A stretch of DNA of 64,000 bases, taken from positions 62,001-126,000 of the forward strand of contig WHVA01000129.1 of NCBI GenBank assembly GCA_015179125.1, read 5' to 3'. The notes under the pieces are model-generated. The model worked only from the letters and a program-made list of their open reading frames with translations, was not told the DNA's origin and searched no databases. Numbering within the stretch: position 1 is the stretch's first letter; each line of letters starts with the position of its first letter. Below are positions 10,652 through 22,837 of this stretch, piece after piece. Origin of the DNA: Gautieria morchelliformis. Taxonomy: Eukaryota; Basidiomycota; Agaricomycetes; Gomphales; Gomphaceae. Made by a program: the position numbers and the translations under genes.

Positions 10652-13600
10652 CGACGAATTGGTTTTCAGTTCTCGAAACATGTACAATAGGGATCACAGG
10701 CGATATGATGCATCCTTCTCCTATCCCTGATCGAACTGAAACCAAACCAGCCATGCCGAAAACCCAACCCATCGCTCCAGTTGCTAATGCAAACCTTCCA
10801 GTCCCTCTATATGTCCGTACTACTGACCTCCGCCGATGCACCAAAGTACCTCTCAAGGTCCACTCTGTTGACATAGGGCATCCACTTGCAATTGACTCCC
10901 TCCTTGACAGTGGTGTTACAGGGATGTTCATCGATGTGGAGTTTGTGAGGGAACACAGGCTTCGGACCCACCCCCTACCCCGTGCCATCCCCGTCTACAA
11001 TATTGATGGTACCCCAAATGAGGCTGGCTCAATCAAGGAAGAAGTCGACCTCATTTGCACCTTTGGGGATCATACGGAACGTGCCACATTCTCTGTCACG
11101 AGCCTTGGACGACTTGCCATCATTCTTGGTCACACATGGCTTGTTGAACACAACCCAGAAGTTGACTGGCGTATAGGAGATGTGAAGATGACACGCTGTC
11201 CCAAGTCATGTGGGGGCAGACCTGTTGTCAGAGGGCCCACAGTCGAAACTGTTCCAGAAGAGAGTGTAAATCAAGAGGAGGTTCCCATACAGCACACCCG
11301 CTCCCTACTTGAGGAAGGAGACAGGACCTTTGTCATCTTTGTGAATGAGAGTCCTGAAATGATTGGCGCAGGCCGGACTGTCTCCCAACAGCTTGCTGAA
11401 CGGGCCAGCAAGTCTGCACCAGTCAGATCCTTCGAGGACCTTGTCCCTAAACCATACCAGGAGTTCAAGGATGTGTTTTCTAAGGAGTCATTTGACCAAC
11501 TGCCTCCTCGAAAGCCCTGGGACCATGCAATTGAGCTCACTCCAGGTGCACAACCCTTCAGCACAAAGGTTTACCCAATGTCACCGGTTGAGCAAAGGGA
11601 ACTGGATAACTTCCTTGAGGAGAACCTGAAGAGCCATCGTATCCGTCCCTCCAAGTCGCCTATGGCATCTCCAGTCTTCTTTGTGAAGAAAAAGGACGGC
11701 AGTCTTAGATTTGTGCAAGACTACCGAAAGCTCAATGATATAACAATCAAGAATGCCTATCCTTTGCCCCTTGTTCCAGACATCATGAATAAGATTGCTG
11801 CTGGAAGGGCTAAATACTTCACAAAGCTTGACATTCGCTGGGGATATAATAATGTACGCATAAAAGAGGGAGATGAGTGGAAGGCAGCCTTTCGGACAAA
11901 TAGGGGCCTGTATGAACCTCTAGTCATGTTCTTTGGACTCACGAACAGCCCAGCAACCTTCCAGACGATGATGAATGACATCTTCAAGAGTCTCATGGAT
12001 GAAGGTGTTGTGGTGGTGTTCATGGACGACATTCTCATCTTCACAGAGTCGCTTGAAGAACATCGTAGGATTGTACGACGTGTCCTTGAAATCCTCCAGG
12101 CCAACAACCTGTACCTCAAACCTGAAAAATGCCTATTTGAGCAACTAGAGGTGGAGTATCTCGGCCTCATCCTCTCTCAAGGACAGGTTGCCATGGACCC
12201 AGTCAAGGTTGCAGGGGTGCGGGACTGGCCAATACCACGTAACGTCACTGAAGTCAAATCATTCCTTGGTTTCATCAACTTCTACCGTAGATTTGTGGAA
12301 GACTTCTCACACATTGGAAAGCCCCTCAACCAGTTGACAAAACAGGATGCCCAATGGTCTTGGGATCCAAATGGCCCAGAGCAAGCATCCTTTGACAAGC
12401 TCAAACTCCTCATCACCTCAACACCGATCCTTGTCCTCCCTGATCAAGACAAACATTTCCGTCTTGAAACAGATGCCTCAGCCTATGCCACAGGAGCAGT
12501 ACTGTCCCAGCTATGTGATGATGGCAAATGGCGGCCTGTGGGGTTCGTCTCCAAAAGCCTCAATGATGCTGAACGCAACTATGCCATCCATGACAAGGAG
12601 CTTCTTTCTGTGGTTCGGGGATTAGAGGAATGGCGCCACATCTTAGAGGGAACCAAGCACAAGATTGAGATTCTCAATGACCATCAGAATCTCACCTACT
12701 TCCGCACTGCACAAAACCTGAACCGTCATCAAGCACGCTGGTCACTCTACCTCTCTTGCTTTGATTTTGAGCTGATCCATCGTCCTGGTCGTCATTCAGC
12801 CAAGCCTGATGCACTCTCACGACGCGTGGATCATAAGCGGGGGGAGGAAGACAACCAAAATCAAGTCTTACTTACCCCTGACTTGTTCCACATCAAGGCG
12901 AATCCCCCAGAGGCTGGTGCGCAGTTAGTCCCGGGTGAAGGTGATGCTTTCCTCAATCGAGTAAGGAACTGTGTAGACCGGGATGAAAAGGTTGTCAAGG
13001 CTCTCAAAGAACTGGGCTCCTCTGGCAATTTATGAGGAGAAGAGTGGTCTGAACAGGATGGGCTTGTCCTCTATCACAACAAAGTGTACGTGCCGCTTGA
13101 TGCAAAACTACGACATGACATAGTGAAAGCGCACCATGACATGCCTCTCACTGGTCACCCTGGTCGTTGGAGAACCACTGAACTAGTTGCTCGGAGTTAC
13201 TGGTGGCCTGGGATGGGACGTTACATTGCAAAATATGTGAAGGCCTGTGACCTGTGCAACCGGACAAAAACCTTCCCTACTTCTCCCATTGGCAAGCCTC
13301 TACCAAACCGTATCCCAGACCGTAGATGGCAGGTTATGTCTGTTGACTTGATCGTAGAACTGCCTACCAGTCATGGCTATGATGCTCTCCTTGTTGTTGT
13401 CGATCGCCTCTCAAAGCGTGCACATGTCATTCCCACCACGGCAGATGTAACTTCGGTGGGAGTTGCCCGACTCTTCCGTGATCATGTTTGGAAACTTCAT
13501 GGGCTCCCTGAAGAAATCATCAGTGATCGAGGCACACAGTTCATCTCCCAGTTCATGCGTGAACTGAACAAACTTCTTGGTGTCAAAGTCGCTGCCTCTA

Positions 13601-14531
13601 CTGCTTATCACCCCCAAACTGATGGACAGACTGAAAGGGTTAATCAGGAGATTGAGCAATACCTTCGACTATTCATCAACCAGCGTCAGGATGATTGGTT
13701 CGAATGGATATCCTTGGCCGAGTTTGCCTATAACAACTGAATCCATGCCTCAACCCAGACTACACCCTTCATGTTGGACAGTGGCCAACATCCAAGACTG
13801 GGACTGGAACCAGTCTGGGAAACTCGACTCGAGGCCCTGGATGAGTTCACAACGCAGATGGAAGTGGCCACAAGAGAAGCTCATTCAGCCCTGTCCAAGG
13901 CAGCAGAGGACATGGCACGCTTCTATGACGTGCACCATAAAGCAGCCCCAGTTTATAAGCTTGGTGACAAGGTCTGGCTCAATGCACAAAACATCACAAC
14001 CACTCGCCCAATGAAGAAGCTAGACCACAAGTGGCTAGGCCCCTACACTGTTAATAAGGTGGTCTCACGAAATGCCTATGGTCTAAATCTTCCTGCATCC
14101 TTTGGTCGCACACATCCAGTGTTCTCTGTCGTCCTGCTTCGGCCATATGAAGATGACCCAATTCTTGAACGTCATGCCCCTCCACCACCCCCCCTGTCAT
14201 ACGGGATGGAGCCGAAGAATATGAAGTTGAAAGGATTCTAGACAGCAGGATGTTCCGTGGAAGGTTGGAGTATCTCGTGCGCTGGAAGGGCTATGGAGCT
14301 GCTGACGATCTCTGGCTACCAGCAAAAGATGTCTCTGGGGCAAAGCGACTTGTTAAGGAATTTCACCGGCAGAACCCAGAGGCACCTCAGTGTATCTCGG
14401 CAGCCACATACATGTCCCTCCCCTTCCAGAGATTTCAGAACTTCACAGAACCTTCCAGGCAAACTCTCTTCGACTGGACAGCAGGCAGGGCTTCTACTCA
14501 TAATGTCAAGGGTCCAGACCCCCAAAGATAA
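10612..14531 (+). pseudogene. Pol polyprotein of the gypsy element (protease-RT-RNase H-integrase-chromodomain), disrupted
   Basis: Pol would copy and integrate the element. Domains in order: aspartic protease with the DSGVTG active-site triad (about 10906); reverse transcriptase with YFTKLDIRWGYNN and catalytic FMDDIL (about 12018); RNase H with LETDASAYATGAVLSQ (about 12464); integrase HHCC zinc finger (about 13125-13260) and catalytic D, D, E (VDLIVELP, SDRGTQF, TDGQTERVNQEIEQ); and a chromodomain with YLVRWKGY (about 14270) that should tether integration to modified histones. An in-frame TGA at 13033-13035 separates RNase H from integrase, and another at 13738-13740 interrupts the integrase core. 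A frame change at the seven-C run 14188-14194 moves the chromodomain out of frame. The second TGA replaces what reads as a CGA Arg codon. Few lesions suggest fairly recent decay. Confidence 0.9.
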
Positions 14532-15470
14532 GCGATATCGGCCTCCGCCTAACCAATTCATTCCGATAAGCTATATATCCCCTCTCCACCTGTGACCACT
14601 CACTTCCACTGCATCGACCCCACCACATCCATCAACCATGTCCTCGCCCACCATTGAGCTTGTTGCCCTCCCCAGCTTCACCTAAACCTCTCTGACCTGC
14701 CAAACATGTCACGTGTGTGGTACTAAAAGTTTAACTGTTAGCAACCAAAATGATGGACTTTGTAACAAGAAAGCTAGCAAACATGTTAGTTAGATAAATA
14801 ACACAGCCTTTCTTTCTCGTCTCCCGCTTTATACTACTTATCCGCCTCTAATCAATTCACCGCTCTGGATCTCCAGCAGGGCCAGCTTGAAGGGCCTCAG
14901 ACAGTAGCGATTGACAGCAGACGGGACCAGACACAGACTGGGAGCAGGGAGAGCCATCGCGTGGGAGCAAGAACACCGCAGGTAGAGACAGGGCATGCCG
15001 GAGCAAAATAGAGGCAGAGCGAGACAGCTGCGCCGGAGTGTTAGTGAGACGCAGTCCGCGGGCACAGGCATAGTGTCGGAGCAACGCGGATAGTCGAGTG
15101 ATGACAGAGCGAGAGGGAGCATCAGCACAGAGATACAGCCGCAGAGAGAGCAGGGACTAGGGTTGCTGTGGGGCCGGGCGGGCCCCAAGGGTCTACGCTG
15201 AAGACGAGGGCACACCGAGAGAACAGGGTTTTGACATCTTTCCTGCCTCGCTCGCAACAGGCCCGATACGACGCATTGCACAGAGAACGGCCTATTTTAA
15301 GACACCCAGTGGACTTGTATGCGCGTAACGCATGTACGACTTCCAAAAGTGGCTGCTCATCTATAGCAGCTCACATCAGTCGGAGACAATGTTTGACGTA
15401 CTACTAGCTGTGTCACGAAAGAACAGTATAGTACTGGTACTGCCCACATAGGAGTCTTGGGGAACCCTTG
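14532..15470. other. Gap between gypsy element and first host gene
   Basis: No gene is evident. A TGTCAAGGGTCC at about 14504 faintly echoes the TGTCAGGG start of the 5' LTR, but nothing after it matches. The section 14600-14830 has promoter-like T-rich and CT-rich DNA. From 14870 to 15170 the plus strand is rich in CAG/GAC/GAG triplets and leaves a 147-codon minus-strand frame (14838-15281). That frame's Cys/Leu/Pro/Ser-rich translation looks like a compositional artefact. The stretch may be remains of another retroelement. Confidence 0.35.
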
Positions 15471-16593
15471 TCAAGCTCCACATGCCTTGTTGATAAACAG
15501 GAGGCTCGACATAAAAGTGAGCCCTACGGGTTCCATCTCCGTGGCTGTAAAGAAAGCCAAATGACCGTTCGTAGCATTAGATATACATACCCCCTTCACC
15601 GATATCGTCTATGCGTGAGGCCTTGGGTCGAGTTGATCGCTCGGGAAGATGTTGAACCGACCACAATGAGTCTAGGCCTGTAATACAACCCACCATTTTA
15701 TGAAGCCTTGCGAGGATAGAAGGTTCCCATTCTTCTCGCGGCTCCGGGCCATAGCGACCTCCGAGCTCTGATGGGGCTGGGGGAGGAATATGAGTCGAAG
15801 GAAGAAGTAAAAGCGTCGCAGGAGTATCGTGTGTCGAGGACTCGAGGATAGTAAGGAAGGAAGCAGCAAGCGACTGTATGAGATTAGGAGGGTGGAAGGG
15901 CTCCGCGTCATCGGGAGGTGACATCTTCGTCTCATTCATAAGTTTATCAAGGAAAGTGGTGAGGAAATACACATACATGTTTGGATGCTGCAGTGGTACG
16001 AAGGTACCTGATAGGAGGATGGAGTGGGGAAGGTGACGGGGAAATGTATGAAGGTAGCGGATAACCATCGATTATCACGACCCTGAAACGGACTAAGTAT
16101 ACTTAGGCAGTAAGGCGGATAAATTACGGAACGAACTGGGTTGGGCGCATGGCCGAGATTACTGTTGAAGCGACAGCGTGAGTCGTATAAATTGGTAGCC
16201 GCACGTTGACGTCAACTATAGTGACTTCCCCTGGGGACAGCATAGAAACAGATGCGACCTTAGTTATAATAAGATGAGCAAATATCGGGCCATGTAATGA
16301 TAAAGGACACTTACTTCTATGTTATCTATCAAGACCCTTCCTTTTACTTCACCAAGCTTAGTGCCCTTGGCCCATTGTCGTCCAGCCTCACCCAAAACTA
16401 CCACGAGAGGTTGACGTTTCTCTTGGGGACCTTTCAAGTGCACCACAACTTTGTTGACTGATCTTTGGGCGGTTCTCTCGCCGACACCTGAAGAAGGGTA
16501 TATGTCCTCGTCGCTCTCGTCTGATTCAACTTGATGTCGAGGAGGAATAGTATCCTGAAATGGTTCTATTTCCTGATCTCGGGCATTCAGCAT
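15471..16593 (-). CDS. Probable proteasome assembly chaperone 1 (PAC1/PSMG1-like)
   Basis: Five exons join cleanly. Exon 1 (16593-16315) gives an acidic N-terminus followed by PLVVVLGEAGRQWAKGTKLG. A 55-nt intron leads to VASVSMLSPGEVTIVDVNVR and AVASTVISAMRPTQF. Then come VVIIDGYPLPSYI, PPNLIQSLAASFLTIL with ATLLLLPSTHIPPPAP, and a last exon ending NKACGA before TGA (15471-15473). The overall plan recalls the fungal chaperone that, with PAC2, helps assemble the 20S proteasome alpha ring: a beta-strand N-half, a Pro-rich loop and a conserved PPN-L core. I am only moderately sure of the family. The intron between exons 3 and 4 has no ideal acceptor. The gene is transcribed divergently from the CSC1-like gene, with 107 bp between start codons. 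Confidence 0.5.
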
Positions 16594-16700
16594 TCATGTA
16601 GCTTTTTAACAAATGACGACTGTACCATTTGACGTTTTTGAGCAAGAGTTGCAGTTTCAACTCCGACGTTGTGCAGCCTCAAGTTGAGGTCAAGTCATAG
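16594..16700. promoter_or_regulatory. 107-bp divergent promoter
   Basis: Only 107 bp separate the start codons of the PAC1-like gene (minus) and the CSC1-like gene (plus), so both promoters and both 5' leaders must overlap here. No TATA box is visible on either strand. The two genes may share regulatory elements; this is inferred from spacing alone. Confidence 0.55.
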
Positions 16701-19700
16701 ATGCCTACATTCTTCAATGACAGTGATCCTTGGGAAGGTGCCCCACCAGGCTCTCCTCCGACAAGTGAGTGGTACAAAAGATTGCAATCCCGTAGCGCAC
16801 TCACTGTTCCGCAGGGACATTCGAGGGACCATGGTTCACGACGCAGCTCGTCTTGTCCGGCACCCTAGGTTTATTCTCATTCCTCGTCTTTTCATACTGT
16901 AGAACGCGTTGGCAAGTAATGTTCGCTCCGCGAACGAAGCTAAAAGGTGAACAGTCGCTGTCAAACAAGTGCTCGTTGCTAATGCTTTTTAGGCTTTTCG
17001 CCTCACGAGGCCCACGCACGCCAGGCTTTCTTCGGGTGGATACTTCCCACTATCCGCACGTCAGAGTTTACTATCCTGCAGATTGTAGGCCTTGATGCGG
17101 CTGTGGTACGGAAAATGGCTCGCCGTATGGCATGGTTTCTCACAATGTTACAGTTACTTAATTTCTTCAAAATGTCCTTCTATCTTTTCGGCATTTGCTC
17201 TGTTCTTGCGCTTGTGGTTCTTATGCCCATTAACGTCAGGGTGAGTCGTGTGTCTGTCCGTCAAATCTACAAAGGACAACTCATCCTTTTTATTTTCGTA
17301 GAACAACATCGGAGATATAGAGGACCGGGATCCAGACGGTGATTGGAAGTTTGCACCATTTCCCGGGAATGCCTCGCCTTCGCAAGATTGGCTGGATCTT
17401 ATTAGCGAGGCCAACTCCTATCTATCCGTCCACCTACTATTCACCTACCTTTTCACCCTTCTTGCCCTTCGGTTCATCCACAAAAATTACAAAAGGTTCA
17501 TTCGAGCACGGCAACTTTTTTCTCTGGAGCTTGTACACTCGATTGCCGCTCGAACCGTCATGGTGACTGATCTCCCAAACCATCTCCAAAGCGAGCATGT
17601 GCTCGCCACATATTTTGAAAATATGGACCTTAGCGTCGAGAGCGTCAGTATAGTGCGCGAACCCGGAAGTCTCGAAGAGCTACTGGACAAACGTACACGG
17701 GCGCTCTTAAAACTCGAAGCTGCATGGGTGAGATACGTTGGTAATCCAAGCTCCATCGAGAGTTACGATCCGAGCCTGAACGTTCGCTCCGACACTGCGG
17801 GGGGCCTCCTGATTGATGTTGGAGATGGCGGCGAAAGCCAGCCCAATCGCCTCGTCGTGCCTCACAGGAGTAGGCCGACGCTCAGACCGAGATGGTTCTC
17901 TTTCAAGAAGGTTGATGCTATCGAGTACCTCCAATCCGAATTCCAGGAGCTAGATGACAAGGTGCAGAAAAGGCGCCGGACCAAATTCAAAGCTACCAGC
18001 GCGGCGTTTGTCACCTTCGAAAAAATGTCGAGCGCACAGATTGCCGCGCAGGTGGTTCATGCCCCGTATCACTCTCAAGCCATCACATATCTGGCACCGG
18101 AGCCTCGCGACATCATTTGGGCCAACATGGCCCACTCTCGCGCTTCGCTGCGTGTACGCGAGTTCTTAGTCCTCGGTGTCATGGGATTGCTCCTTTTCTT
18201 CTGGATTTTCCCCATCACAGCGTTGGCGAGTCTGCTCAGCTACAAGGAGATTAAAAAAGTGGCCCCATGGTTGGGACGCCTCATCGACTCAAGTGGTCAG
18301 GTCAAAGCGATCGTGCAGAATTCCCTGCCAAGTGTTGCCATGAGCAGCCTTAACGCCCTTCTGCCTGCCATACTCGAATGTATGTGTCCGTAAAGACTCA
18401 TCTGCACTAATTCTAATAATGCTATACAGTTCTCACGTATCAGCAAGGCTATCGTGCCCGCAGCTGGATTGAATACTCGCTCCTTAGAAAGTGCGTCAAG
18501 TCCAATTTAACGACTTTTCCAACTAACATTGAATGCAGATATTTTTTGTTTCTCTTGGTCAATGTCGTGTTCATATTTCTGTTGGCGAGCACTTATTGGC
18601 AGCTTGTTCGTGAGCTTGCCAATTCACCTGCCAAGGTCCCGGAGCGGCTTGCTATGGCCCTTCAACAGGGCAAAGCGCGCCATTTTTTCCTCAGGTAACG
18701 TGTTTTGTTCTTTGACAAGCGAGTGGTGTCTTATCGCCACACAGCTACGTAATCCTTCAAGCCTTCGGTGTGATGCCACTGCAGCTTCTCAACCTTGGAG
18801 TCATCATTCCCCGCATGTTCTACCGTGCATTTATTACGCGTACTCCACGAGGCATGTCACCGATATTTAATAATCTCTCTCACACATTTGCTCATGGCTG
18901 ATCAGACTTTGCGGAATTAAATGCGCCCCCGATGATTAATTATGGCACTGTCTATCCACAAGCAATCCTCGTTTTTGTGGTCACGCTTCTCTATAGTGTC
19001 ATCCAGCCTCTCATCGTATTCTTCGGTGCAGCCTACTTTGGGATTGCATATGTCGTTTACAAGTACAAGCTTCTTTTCGGTTTGCTATCCCTCCCTCTGC
19101 CCTACAGTCCATCCACTCACTCATCTTTAAGTTTTCTACAAGCCCTATGAATCACAAGGCCAAGCTTGGCCGATTACTTGCCACCGCCTCCTCTGGGGAG
19201 TAATGATCTTCCAGATTTTCATGACCGGCATTTTTACCCTCAACAAATCGTATATTCTATCATCTCTCATGACCCCGCTCATCGCGTTCACTCTGTATTG
19301 GGGATGGACAATGGATCGCGCTTTCCAGCCGCTGAGTTCATACGCTAGTTTGAGTTCCGTGTATGAAGTACAACGCGGAGAGGATACGGATGACGTCGTG
19401 AGGCTCCGTGCCGGGCATCCTGTCACACTATCTCAAAGGTTCGTAGAGAACATTCTCGTGGTTAGGGCAGGGCTCACCCCATCTCCAACAGCAACTTGAG
19501 CCGGAGACGATACGCGCAGAATGACGAGACTCTATATGTTGCACCTGAGGATGACAGAACTGATTATGTGAGACATATCATGTTGTATTGGAAGATGCGG
19601 TTAACCTGGTACCACAGTCACAACCTCCAATGCATGGATGGTTTCCAGGGGTACTTAAGTACGCACACTACCAATCCTTATTATTTATTCATTCAGTCAC

Positions 19701-20431
19701 TCATGTGTTGTCACAGCACTGGAAAGCGTCGCTATGGCCATCCAGCTCTTGCCGGTGTCCTTCCTCAGCCATGGCTCCCAATCAAGAAAGGTCAATCGCT
19801 CGCTAACAGTGTGGATAGAGACGGATCAGGCCGAGGACGTGGAGATCAAGCCGTTGTCCTAACGCTTCGCAAGCGGTATAGCGCAGCACGCAAAGACGCC
19901 CGTGATTTTGCAAACAAGAGTCAAACTGCGATTGGAAATGCATGGAATAGCCCAGGTCCGTCAGCTGCGGCCCCATTGTCGTCAAGCCCGCCCCCTGGAA
20001 CGACACTACAACCCTCGAACTCCTCAGACAATCTCTCGAGCGTGTCAAACCCATGGCGGGACCGGGATCCTGATCATGAAGATCGATCCGCAGGCTCGCG
20101 TCCTCTTGCCAGACATTCTCAATCAGAACCCCCACCGCTGAATCACCGCCTCAGCTTCGATCATGCGACGGGCGTGATTACGCTGCCCGACGATGGCGAA
20201 TGGCTATTACAGAACGACGATAGTGACTCCGAAGAGGGAGGGACTTCGCGTGAGGCAACGCAGCATGAGGCGGCGGCCAATGGTGTCGAGCCAGCCAGCA
20301 CAGGGGTCGTCGACGCAGCATCGGGAACAGGACCGAGTGGCGGAGCCAGATATCGGACATATTATCATCACCCAGAAAGACGACGACAAAGTGTGCCTGG
20401 GGCATTTCCACATTCGAGTCCACAGTCGTGA
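16701..20431 (+). CDS. CSC1/RSN1-like osmosensitive calcium-permeable cation channel (DUF221, OSCA/TMEM63 family)
   Basis: Members of this family are mechanically or osmotically gated channels of the plasma membrane. About 11 exons join. After a short N-terminus comes TM1 (TTQLVLSGTLGLFSFLVFSY), then KGFSPHEAHARQAFFGWILP, then LLNFFKMSFYLFGICSVLAL. The first lumenal segment (NNIGDIEDRDPDGDWKF) precedes the next TM. The long cytosolic RRM-like domain spans about 17540-18110 and includes RTVMVTDLPNHL and AFVTFEKM. The seven-TM RSN1 core follows: DIIWANM, FLVLGVMGLLLFFWIFPI, an exon with LVNVVFIFLLASTYWQL, APPMINYGTVYPQAILVFVV and PLIAFTLYWGWTMDR. The C-terminal 300 residues are Ser/Pro/Gly-rich and disordered after RRYGHPALAGVLPQPWLP. 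It converges on the dioxygenase gene downstream (255 bp between stops). Confidence 0.88.
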
Positions 20432-20685
20432 TTAGTCGTATGATCTTGCCCACCTCGACTTTTCTTGATTGTACATTATGAGTACCGTTATTCATTCATT
20501 TCACACCGCGCTATTCATCGTTCGCACAGATTTCTTGTAGCATGGACCAGCATTGTCACGCGCATTACACTACGACTGTTGTATACCCACATCATACACG
20601 TTAATACATTGGAAACTTATAGTTTTGCCGGAGACATGAGGTTACAACAATGTTGCTTCCAGCCTGTTGGAGATGAGACGAGTTA

Positions 20686-21967
20686 TCAGTTTGAAGGAGC
20701 AGCTACTGCTCTCTTGGTCAAGCGTCGATAAAGATCCAGGATATCGTCTGCCTCCAGATAACAACCCTTCAGCCAACGTGAGGTCTCCCCCTCCAGTGTC
20801 TGCCCCTTCTCCGCAAACGCTGTTCTCGCATGTAGGACGCGTCTGTTATCAAATATGACGGCTTCACCCTCGCGCGGAGTATGTTCAAACCTGGCATTCT
20901 GCGCGTCCAAGAGACCCGCGAATTGCCCGAATGCATCATAAAACTCATCAGATGTATCGACTGGGAGGGGTGCCTGAAATGGAGGAGAGAAATTGACGTA
21001 TTCGATTGTGAGCTTATGGAATCTCGATAGTGAAATAACGGGATGTGAGTGGTGCAAGTGGTGACCATCGTTAATGTAATGATATGGCACGGATGTGTGG
21101 GCAAGGATATCAAATGCCGACTTGGACTTGGTGGATAGCGTCTGGGCAGTATGGATAGCGTCCACAAAGATGGAGGTCCCCCCCTGTACACGATTGCGCA
21201 GGCAATGCAATATTTGGTAGCGAGGCGGGTGTTGGTAGTATCTTGAAACCACACACATATCAGGACCGATGAAAATGCTCACTATTCCAGGCTCACAGTA
21301 GATCCATGTGGAGACCCAGATCAAGGTTGGTATAGGCGATATTGGTGCTGTTTCTGATGTTTTTCACATTCCAGACTTGGCCATAGAAGGTGTCTCTGAT
21401 TCTGCCGAATGTAGAGGCAAGTCGGCGCAGCTCACAATTGCGGTCATCCGTCACGTCGTTTGGTACTCCCCGCACGAAGACGATGCCATATCTGATGAGC
21501 TGGTTGAGGGCGTGCAGAAGGGTGTGGGAGGTATCGTCGTGTAGCGCTGCGTAGTCCACAAAGAGGTGTGGCGTGTTTCGGAGCTTCGTAGCATGCCATG
21601 TCGATTTGGTTAAATCCATGTGAAAACGATTTGTGCTTTCGTCACTGGTGTAGCTTCTTAGCCATTCAAAAGGGTACAGCGACTTGTGTAGAGGGTCTGC
21701 ATGCCAGGTAATGCGCAAGTCATGATCAGTAAGCTCTGCTTCCACAGGGTTGATATGATATGGGACATCGGATGACCTATGTAATTTCTGGAGGGTGGAA
21801 GGGTGGACGCATTGGCTGCACTGGCAGGAATCGCGCAGCCAGCGATAAGGAAACGATGTGGCAAGCTCGGGTATGAAGATATCTCGCGCAGGGGTGCGGC
21901 AATTAAGCGCTATATTTCTACGCCAGATCGGGCGAGAGACTGAAAGTAGTTTGAGCATGGGTGGCAT
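20686..21967 (-). CDS. Gamma-butyrobetaine dioxygenase-like 2-oxoglutarate/Fe(II) oxygenase
   Basis: This enzyme class hydroxylates gamma-butyrobetaine (or trimethyllysine in the sister family) in carnitine biosynthesis. Two exons (21967-about 21297; about 21241-20686) join at MDLL/YYQHPPRYQ. The N-terminal GBBH-like zinc domain is visible as FPYRWLRDSCQCSQCVHP (residues about 40-57). The TauD/TfdA core follows: the iron-binding HxD is HMD at the exon junction, the distal His lies in RRVLHART near the end, and a 2-oxoglutarate-binding Arg should follow in SRWLKGCYLEADD. The basic N-terminus (MPPMLKLLSVSRPIWRRN) resembles a mitochondrial presequence. GBBH versus TMLH versus another fungal paralogue cannot be settled by eye; GBBH is the better fit. 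Confidence 0.8.
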
Positions 21968-22837
21968 ACCCTCCGTAGGAGTTTATAGTCGATTGGTACG
22001 GTTCGGAACCAATCGACTGATCACTGCCTCCGTAGGCCACGGTAGGCCCTTGTTACCTGCCGGCCGATTCGGCATCCGACGCACCGACGCATCACAATAT
22101 TATCATCTGTTGTTGGAGCTTGGAGGACCGACACCTGTGATGGCGGCCGCGATGGGAAATCTAATCAAGTGAAAGCATTTTGCGGCGATGCGAACGAAGA
22201 GACTCCAAGAAGCGCGAAACTGAAGCGCCCCCACTGCTGACTGTCTACCTCAGCGTCTAAGGTAGTCTGAGGCTTGCCACCCTCAACGACGATGGTCGGC
22301 CTAGTTGCCATATCCTACAGTGAATCCCGTCCTGGCAAGTACATCCAAAAAAAATAGAATGCGCATTGAAATCATGGTTGGCTAGGTTAATGTTGGGGTT
22401 AGCCATGGATGCGGTGGGACTGTTACATAATGCACAAGGCATTGCGGCTCTATTCAGTAACTTAAAGATAGTGTTATTTGGTTACATTTTCGTAGGTCGG
22501 GATATTCATGGGATAACGCTTGGCAGCTTCATGGCGGTTGCTCACTGCCTTGTAACTGGCAACACCAGGGCAAGCGCTGAGGGGGATCGACACTCGCTGT
22601 CAGGCCAAGATCGCTGGTGACCCGTCCGACGCGGGCGAGACGATCGGTGCGATGACTAAGCCCAATCCAGAAATGGATAACTCGGCAGCCGCGGCCGCTG
22701 ATCCAATTCGACGATCAGCTGCTGACTAAGGTCGGTGTTTCCGCATCAATAGAAGTCACCATGCGTGCTATAAATTCGCGATCTCCCGGGTTCCAGAAAG
22801 AGCACACTCCCAGTTCCAACCCCCTCCGACTTACAAC
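21968..22837. promoter_or_regulatory. Divergent intergenic region with TATA box for the peroxiredoxin gene
   Basis: This 870-bp space separates the divergent dioxygenase and peroxiredoxin genes. A TATAAAT box lies at 22769-22775, 63 bp before the peroxiredoxin ATG, a usual distance for a strongly expressed fungal gene. Short open frames here (for example 22257-22442) look random. Nothing else was recognised. Confidence 0.5.

Larger units (their letters stand above)
9090..14531 (+). mobile_element. Ty3/gypsy chromodomain LTR retrotransposon, 3' LTR not found
   Basis: The element runs from a 5' LTR beginning TGTCAGGG at 9090 to the stop after the chromodomain at 14531. Order of parts: LTR, gag with zinc knuckle, protease, reverse transcriptase, RNase H, integrase and C-terminal chromodomain. 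RNase H preceding integrase is the Ty3/gypsy arrangement, and the chromodomain marks the chromovirus branch. Gag is open, while pol has two in-frame TGA codons and one frameshift, so this copy should not make a full Pol. No sequence resembling the 5' LTR follows 14531, so the 3' end was probably lost or replaced. Insertion lies only five bases after the stop codon of the transposon-associated ORF, so the two elements are adjacent or nested. Confidence 0.9.

Noticed and set aside
14838..15281. 147-codon minus-strand frame
   Set aside because: Translation is a Cys/Leu/Pro/Ser-rich string without motif, caused by a CAG/GAC-rich composition on the other strand. There are no splice partners and no start context.
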